A stretch of DNA of 64,000 nt from Scilla litardierei (Eukaryota; Streptophyta; Magnoliopsida; Asparagales; Asparagaceae): contig CM061141.1 in the NCBI GenBank assembly GCA_030789695.1, positions 323,315,938 to 323,379,937 of the forward strand, in the 5' to 3' direction. Shown in pieces: positions 57,690-64,000 of this stretch. The translations under genes were made by a program, and so were the position numbers. A model generated the notes under the pieces. It was not told where the DNA came from, did not search any database, and worked only from the letters and a program-made list of their open reading frames with translations. Each line of letters begins with the position of its first letter. The first letter of the stretch is position 1.

Positions 57690-59127
57690 CGCCCCACCTC
57701 CTCCAGAAAATAAGGGAACCGGCAGACATGAGAAACCGCCACTTGATCCCCCCACCCACGGGGAAACGGGTCGAGATACAACGCCCTAACAAAAGAGAGG
57801 TCACTGGCCATCAATGGTTCCCGCCGCCCAGGGCAACGATGCCGACATCTCCGGCACTGTCAACAGGATATTCCACTTACAAACGGATCGTCAACAGGAT
57901 ATTCCACTTACACAAGGGAAATCCACCTTTCACGCCTCCGTCCCCCGAGCAAGGACGAGGCGGAGAAAGAATGGCATCCGTTTAAAGCCGGCTGGGCAGG
58001 CGAGAGCCCCCAGCGCCAGCCGGCAGGTGCCCCCCCGCCCTCGACCTCCGACCAGGGACTTCGGAAAGGCTGCATCCCTGACAAGCCCAAACGTCGAGTC
58101 CTGGCGTGTCAGCCTGCCCACGTACCATCGGGCGCCGAACCCCACCCTCAAACCGAGGTAGTGAGGCTCAGGGCGACGGGGGACGGCTCTATGCTCAAGA
58201 ACCTCCCCAAGGAGCAAGCCGCATCAAGACGGTTTCCCTCCTCGGCGCCTCTTCCGAACCGAGGAAAACCCTATCCGCGGAGAGAGAAGACGAAGCAACG
58301 GGGGGAGGGCGGAACGATCGCCAAAGAGACCTTGCAACACTTCAGCACGGAGGGCGGCCGTTCTCCTCCTCGCCGAGCTTGATTCAAGTTACGAGGGGAC
58401 CCCGACCCACATCGACGGCCCGATCCGGAGATCATTAAACCACGGGCGAGGACAGCTTTATGGCTCCCCCCCACCCAGATCGGACGACACAACGGGCGAT
58501 AAACTAAGAACTCCTGTACAAGCTGTAGATCAGCCTTTGCAAATCTAAATAAAAAAGTTCTTCTTTATATGCTCAGATTCTTCGGAGAACACCATAGTGA
58601 ATAGCTATCCCCCGCCAAGCTCTAGGTTAGCACCGCACTACCCTTCCTAACTGGCATAGGGCCTCCGGGACATCTACGCCTGCAGCGCGAGCCCCGCTCA
58701 CTAAAAGTCACCGACACCTTTCCCTCGAGGGGGAAAGAGATACACTCGAACCCGCCCCGCCCAAAAGCAACACAAGCCAACAACATCCCCTTCTCCCAGA
58801 CCTCGCGATCTCGGACACGGGAATGTTGGGGGCATAAGTGGTAATTTGGTAATTGCGTAACTTCCGCAAGATGCCAAAACAACATGACTCGGAACGGACC
58901 GGTCCCAAGGCAGCGGCCCGGTCTCGTCGGAACAGCGCCACGATGCGACTCAACATACCGAAAGGCTGCTCGGTCGACGCACCGTCAGCAGTAACACGAT
59001 CCCCGAGAGGCCAGAGTGCCGGATATCGCCGAGGAAAAGCGATTCCCAAAGCACGTGATTCCGTAGAGCCCCTTTGAAACGCTAATCCCCCGCATTACTC
59101 AAGAAAAACCCTTCCGCAGAATCTCGC

Positions 59128-59135
59128 TATAAATA
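59128..59135 (+). promoter_or_regulatory. TATA-like box, module 2
   Basis: GCTATAAATACCCCCC closely resembles the LTR TATA context GGTATAAATACCCCC. It is 179 bp before the third CAACAGGATATTCC copy. Confidence 0.45.
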
Positions 59136-60221
59136 CCCCCCTCCATAGGCCATGAGAAAGGGGAAAAAAGAGAGAGGCAAGGGATTCCCATTCCCTCACT
59201 TCGGGCGTGAAACGGCCCCAAATGCCTCACCGAACCAAGGAGAAAGCCGAAAGCCGCCGACGGATCTCACCGCCCCCGACGGTGGCCGCTATAGCCCCGC
59301 CACCTTCAACAGGATATTCCCCTTACACGTGGGAGGCACCGCCCGCCAGCTTTCCTCCTGCTTGTTACTATATCAAAAGGCAGGTCCGGATGGCCGGCGG
59401 CGTGCCGCAACACCCTAAGTAACGCCATCACCTTCGGCGATCCCCACGGGGTGTCGGGGAGGGGAAAACCCCCCAACGGCTCGCCCCGCGGCGCCACCAC
59501 CGCTACCTCGTCCTCCACCTCCCGGGGGTTCCCCCTCGGCGCGCGGGGTCCCCGGCAAGGCTGTACAACCCTCCAGCGTGACGACAGCGAGGCAAAACGC
59601 GAGGAGACGAGGAAAGGGAAAGGAAGCGGGTCCCCTCCGACGACCGAGGGACGCCCCCCCCGAAGGCGGAAACACCTCAGGGCAGCACACGGTGGTTCGG
59701 TTCCCGGCACCTCGGCTCGCCCCTGGACAATGAGGCGACAGAAATTCGGTAATCGGCGTAAGGGAAGGCCGCCCTGACGCAGGCATCTGCTCCTCCCGGC
59801 AAAGCGAGCAGCAAATGTGGACGACCCTCCATCCCACACATCTTACCCTTAATGTTATAAATGTCACCTAGATTTCCGATAAGATTCGTTGTATAGTATT
59901 CCCCCTTTCGGACTCTTCCTCCTGGGCCCAAGCGCACGTCAGCTGGAAGGTCCACCGAGCACAGCCCGGCTGGGGTTCCACGAAAACTACAAGCGCGGCC
60001 GATACGCGCCCCTCAACAAGGGCCCTAACATTCTCAAGTAGTCGGACCCCCTCTTAAATCCGACCCAATACACGCCAACAACGGCACCCCGTTGGGGGGT
60101 AACGCCCCGTAAGACCCGCACTCCCCCCTAAGCTTGGATCCAAGCCCGGGTCACGTTAAAATACTGTGTCGCGGCAGCATTACGCCATCCAAGACGAACC
60201 GGGCTCCCGCCTCGCACTCGA

Positions 60222-60235
60222 ATGCCGGGGGCAAT
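60222..60235 (+). other. Tat-H polypurine tract region
   Basis: ATGCCGGGGGCAAT directly precedes the 3' LTR, the usual plus-strand primer position. Confidence 0.7.
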
Positions 60236-61333
60236 TGTTACGACCTAAAGATCGTAGTAGCCCGACACCCGCCCGGATCCGCTAACAAATCCCACTAACT
60301 TGCCCTGTCACAAAGGGGCCGCCGCCCCGAAAATCCGGGGCATCATGGAGACAGGCGCGCCTGGCAGCGTTCCCCGAACCGGGCGAGGCGAACAGCCACG
60401 GCCGGCCGAGGCGAACAACCGAAGCCGCCCGACCCGCCGGGGTAGCGCGCTCGGTGACGCTGGGGCAGCTAGGCCAGGCCTGCTGACCGGCGTGGACGTA
60501 TCCCTCCGCACCAGCGGGCCGTGCCCCAAGGCCAGTCGGGACGGCCCGCCCGACTCCCGTGAACCACGACGCCTAGGGTGACACCGCCCGGCCTTTAGCT
60601 CGTCGCTAGCGACAAACGGCCAAGGATAAGGACACGACCGACACATACGTCACCCGACCGTCTGACAAAGCACCCCCTGGCGGCTGAACAGCCTGACAGC
60701 TGATGCTTTCGGCCCTGACACCCCGACAAAAGCGCCCTTTGGCCGTTGCGCCGCCTGACAAAAGCGGATCAGGACCTCCAGTCCCCGAGGCCCCTGTCCA
60801 AAGTTTCCGCCGTCACACGCGCCAGCTCAGCACGCCTAGTCATCACCCGTCAGGTATAAATACCCACATTCCTCTTACGGAAAGGAGGTTAGAAAAACTC
60901 TCTCATCTTCTATCATTCACACACGAGAGCAAAGGTCCTCCATATCTTTGTTCTCCCACCTATAGCTCGCCACGCACGGTCGACACACCGTTAGTCCGGC
61001 CGGCGTGTCTAGCCCCCGTTTTAAGTCCTATTACTGACTTAGGCATCGGAGGGGCTAAGGGTTGAACCCCAACCCGGCCCTTTTGACGAGTTGTTCATGC
61101 TGCAGGAAAGCTCGCCCCTTGACCATCGTCAACTTCGGCCTCGCACCATCCAATCTCCCTCCACCGCATCTGGTGAGATTCGTCCCCGCGGTCACCACCG
61201 GCGATGGATACAACCTCTTCATCCCACCAATCACCTGTAAAACAGCCTACCTAAACCCTCTTTTCCATATAACCACCGTGCCCTTGGTTCCCCATAATAC
61301 AAATTCATTGTACGCGAGTTCCACCTCGTAACA
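60236..61333 (+). mobile_element. Tat-H 3' LTR
   Basis: It matches the 5' LTR along all 1098 bp with about 12 substitutions and no indel seen. The TATA core is at 60855-60862. Confidence 0.95.
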
Positions 61334-61338
61334 ATTCT

Positions 61339-61896
61339 GATCCTGGGAAAAATAAGAACAGTAGCTCAATTGGGCCCTGTAATATTTTTGGCATATGTAG
61401 TAAGGACATAATAAGAAGATGCATCAATTGCAAAACTTTCTAATTAATTAAGTGTTCTTCATTATGTATTATAATGGGGAAATCCATACTTTGATACACC
61501 AGGTGTTTTTCATCCATAGATATCCATATCTATGATATTATATATTTAGTTCACTGGGACTGTTTTCTCTGTAATAATGAAAATATAGCAAATGTTGTAG
61601 GCAACAAATTAATTGAGAGATGATTTAGCTGCAACAATGTTGTATCCGCTCCATTCCATCCATTCCATCCAGTAAAACAACCATTTATAAGAAATCTAAG
61701 CATTTGACACTGCAGAGAGCAACAAAAGAGAGCGACAACATGTTTGTATACAACAAAAATTATCCAAGAAGAAACAAGACATCAAAGAAACAATGTCAAA
61801 CTATTTGCATAGAAAAACTGAAGAAAATAAACTTCCATATATTATCCCAGATTCTATACAACAAAAATTAACCAAGACGAGGAGCAGCCTTAAGGA
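61339..61896 (+). other. Host DNA resuming after Tat-H
   Basis: The first 105 bases continue the frame that was open at the left target site and end at TAA 61441-61443. The rest is AT-rich, without recognised genes. Confidence 0.4.
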
Positions 61897-61984
61897 TTAT
61901 ACATTTGTGTTGAAACTAATCCGATGAGGAGGAGCAGCCTGAAGAAACAATGTCAAACTTTTGAATACAGGGAGTTTGTAATTG

Positions 61985-62400
61985 AGAGGTCTGTTACATA
62001 ATCCGATAGAAGCCTGAAGGATTATACATGCATGTGTTGAAACTAATCTGATAGAAGCCTTGGGTAATATAATCCGTGATGCCCAGAAGCTGGCCACTTC
62101 GTCCATCAGTGTTTGTGACCGAGAAGCCAAGAAGCACATATCAGGTGGCGTCCCGTGCCGTGAACGATGGACCTTCCCATGTGTCCTTCCACATTTCCAG
62201 CTGAACCTCGAGGCCTGATGCAGGACAGCCCCGGGCAACATCCAGCAGATGGGTTGTAATGGGCGGACGAGTGCGACTGGTGCTAACTGGAGCTTCAGGA
62301 GCTTTGTCTGTGGGCGCCTTGGCATCTGCATTAAGATGTGCTGCAATTATGCACATACGAGCTTTTTCACGTTTAGAGAAATGACATGTCAGAACTAAAT
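61985..62400 (-). pseudogene. TTL (transthyretin-like, HIU hydrolase domain) gene fragment
   Basis: Plant TTL (allantoin synthase) is a two-domain peroxisomal enzyme of ureide synthesis; its C-terminal domain hydrolyses 5-hydroxyisourate. The minus strand reads EKARMCIIAAHLNADAKAP (interdomain segment), then RPPITTHLLDVARGCPASGL and EVQLEMWKDTW, with the family's ITTHVLD signature. A TGA at 62141-62143 interrupts, then LLGFSVTNTDGRSGQLLGI and GFYQISFNTCMYNPSGF follow in the same frame to a TAA near 61997. The family end (YVSIVFEI) is lost and the 3' side is a jumble of short duplications. The N-terminal decarboxylase domain was not found. Confidence 0.75.
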
Positions 62401-64000
62401 GAACTACAACAATGATCAACTAATGAGGAAATGCCAAATACTGGAACACTAATAAATGAAATTCTGAACAAATAGAAGGATATTAGTTTTTGGTTATTGC
62501 AAACATTGTTCCTGCCAAGTCGACACATGACTTTGAGAAAGAAAGCAAGGTGCATTGTTCATTAATCTCAAGGACCACCCAAGAAAAAACTCATACTAGC
62601 AAAAACTCACAGGATTCATGGCTCAGTTTTTCTGACATGGAACAAGAAATGGGAAGAAAATGAATGGAACGCCTGCATGCTTAGTATGAAGGTCCATTGT
62701 ATATTTTATTTTCTTTAGAAGCATCAATTTGGCATATAAACTGAATACATCAGTCAAAGCAAGACTTTAGAATAATGAAGAAGTCTTTCTATTATACAAA
62801 CGCATCTGGCATCAGCTGGTATCTCCTTTCATGTCCATGCCCATAAGCTACATGCATGTCTGTGGGAAGATTTTCGCGTGAACGTTGCAGGCTATCTTAT
62901 TCGTTGATGTCCAGCGGCTGGAAATGCTTGCCGTCTATCAGGTGCGTGCCTATTGCAAGGCGAACAGCAAACAGCCCATACGTCTTTTTGGCTTCCTGGA
63001 TACAATTCTGCAAGGTCGAGATACAATTCAGCAGCCTTGTGAGCTTTTGCAATTTACTTCCTTAAGCTTATGGAATTTTATTTTATTGACATCTTTATTC
63101 AATACTTGTAAAGTACATGTGCTTGGGGGAAAACGAACTAATAATACTATATAACACGTGAATGAGGTGCATACTCAAGACCTGCAAAGTCCAATATTGC
63201 AAGCTATAATCTTTTTTGAAATATGACGGATTGTAATTACCACCCTACGTCCCCTGGCTTCACTTGTCCATTGTTTACCCTCAGCGAAGGCATCGACCCT
63301 GGTCTTTAGAGTCGGCAGAGCCTCGACCAAGATGACGGGCCAACCGATCTGAAGCGCATTGTGGCCTCCGCTCTCCGCCACCGGCCTCAACTCCGACGAT
63401 GAGTGGCAGACAGCTGATTGCCAGATCTGAGAGTGTGTGGTTCAATGGAAGTTGTGCAGGATGCAGTGACCTTGGGGATGTGAAAGTGCTAAGAGAGATC
63501 GACATGGTGTTTTTTGCAGGATATTGATACCATTTAATAGGTAGATAAACAGGAAACAACAAGGGGTGATATATCACATATAGCGTGTGGCTGTCAACCA
63601 AACGTGCAAGATTAGATTCATCCTATTCTATACTAATGAACCGACCATTCAGCATTTCGTTGCTAATCTGTTAGAATTTAATGTTATGATACTTCCATAT
63701 TATAAGTAAACATCGTGTCTCCATAAAACATCCTACATCTCATGCACAAGGTATGCCCTTTCGAAATGTATGTCTTTATGTGGACCATGGATTCCAGATG
63801 TAAATAATCTATAAAAATAAGCAATATAAATGGATATTGAGAAGAATTTTAGAAGGCAAAAATTAGTTCACTAAAGTGTGTAGTTTCAAAACATCTTAGA
63901 ATGTGTATGTCAAGGAACTGGATGCATTTGAACATCGATTGCTTGCGGGAAGAGTCCCAAGCAGTATGTTCAAATTTCCTTCAAAATCATAAATGATGGA
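62401..64000. other. Unassigned right-end DNA
   Basis: This is mostly AT-rich. A minus-strand block near 62905-63050 (reading IQEAKKTYGLFAVRLAIGTH or, in another frame, AHKAAELYLDLAELYPGSQK) follows an acceptor-like CCTTGCAG, and a block at 63230-63390 reads LPTLKTRVDAFAEGKQWTSE. Both look exon- or element-like but match no family I can name. Nothing was recognised in 63600-64000. Confidence 0.3.

Larger units (their letters stand above)
57386..60221 (+). other. Tat-H long GC-rich 3' region with two promoter-like modules
   Basis: No gene was recognised in about 2.8 kb; no PF04195-like antisense ORF is seen, unlike Tat-D. TATAAAAA (57682-57689) and TATAAATA (59128-59135) are each followed, exactly 179 bp on, by CAACAGGATATTCC (57861 and 59307), with an extra copy of the latter at 57892. 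At 58824 TGTTGGGGGCATAAGTGG resembles a Tat LTR start, so an old LTR fragment may be included. Open frames here differ in all phases and look like composition effects. Confidence 0.6.
49443..61333 (+). mobile_element. Tat-H: full-span Ty3/gypsy Tat retrotransposon with perfect target duplication
   Basis: The 11,891-bp element has 1098-bp LTRs (49443-50540, 60236-61333) with ends TGTTACG/CGTAACA. ATTCT flanks it on both sides (49438-49442, 61334-61338). It has a primer site, gag, protease, RT, RNase H, a truncated second RNase H, integrase, an 81-bp tandem array, a long GC-rich 3' region and a polypurine tract. I count about 12 differences between LTRs (about 1.1%), nearly all transitions. Gag, protease and RT are broken, so it cannot move on its own. 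Confidence 0.95.

Noticed and set aside
62856..63154. Plus-strand open frames of 69-89 codons near the right edge
   Set aside because: The minus strand of the same stretch has a better exon-like signal with an acceptor, and neither plus-strand translation resembles a known protein.

Overview
This window is repeat-rich nuclear DNA of a flowering plant, made mostly of decayed LTR retrotransposons nested in one another and in gene-poor host sequence. The evidence is four plant-specific lineages: Athila, Tat with its extra archaeal-type RNase H, a Tekay/Del-like chromovirus relative and a plant Ty1/copia element. There is also a PIF/Harbinger MITE, (CT)n and (AAT)n microsatellites, and a fragment of the plant peroxisomal transthyretin-like (TTL, allantoin synthase) gene. 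I cannot name the species. No bacterial genes, tRNA, rRNA or CRISPR array was seen.

Layout, with labels used below. Athila-A (1-8283, +, enters from the left): gag end and protease, no RT/RNase H/integrase, an Athila ORF1/env-like pseudogene, a long 3' UTR and the 3' LTR. It is inserted in the RT of Copia-B (8284-13568, -), which itself appears to sit in a minus-strand host transcription unit whose promoter and (GA)46 leader would lie at 13.97-14.14 kb. Next come Tat-C (14460-15973, + remnant) and about 1.7 kb of gene-like unassigned DNA. Tat-D (17666-about 45035, +) is split by two insertions: Tekay-E (19836-29023, -; two 3.1-kb LTRs, almost no coding) inside its RNase H region, and Athila-F (32139-43174, +; two LTRs, RT to integrase, no gag or protease) inside its antisense ORF. 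After Tat-D come a short perfect foldback, hAT-like and SINE-like scraps, a 924-bp Harbinger MITE with internal tandem repeats, and a probable host transcription unit broken by Tat-H (49443-61333, +). Tat-H has identical-length 1098-bp LTRs, a perfect 5-bp target duplication and about 1.1% LTR divergence, so it is the youngest insertion that can be dated here. The right end holds the TTL pseudogene (minus strand) and unassigned DNA.

Nothing here encodes a complete functioning element. Reverse transcriptases and RNase H are broken by stops and frameshifts and, in three unrelated families, by loss of a catalytic Asp through an apparent CpG-to-CpA change. The least explained signals are clusters of short palindromes with a CTCG(G/A)CCGAG core in the LTRs and just upstream of TATA-like boxes before the env-like ORFs of both Athila families. 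Others are repeated polypurine-tract-like motifs along both Athila 3' UTRs, an unrecognised acidic coding region replacing gag-protease in Athila-F, covarying hairpin repeats in the Tekay-E LTRs, and a duplicated promoter-like module in the 3' region of Tat-H.
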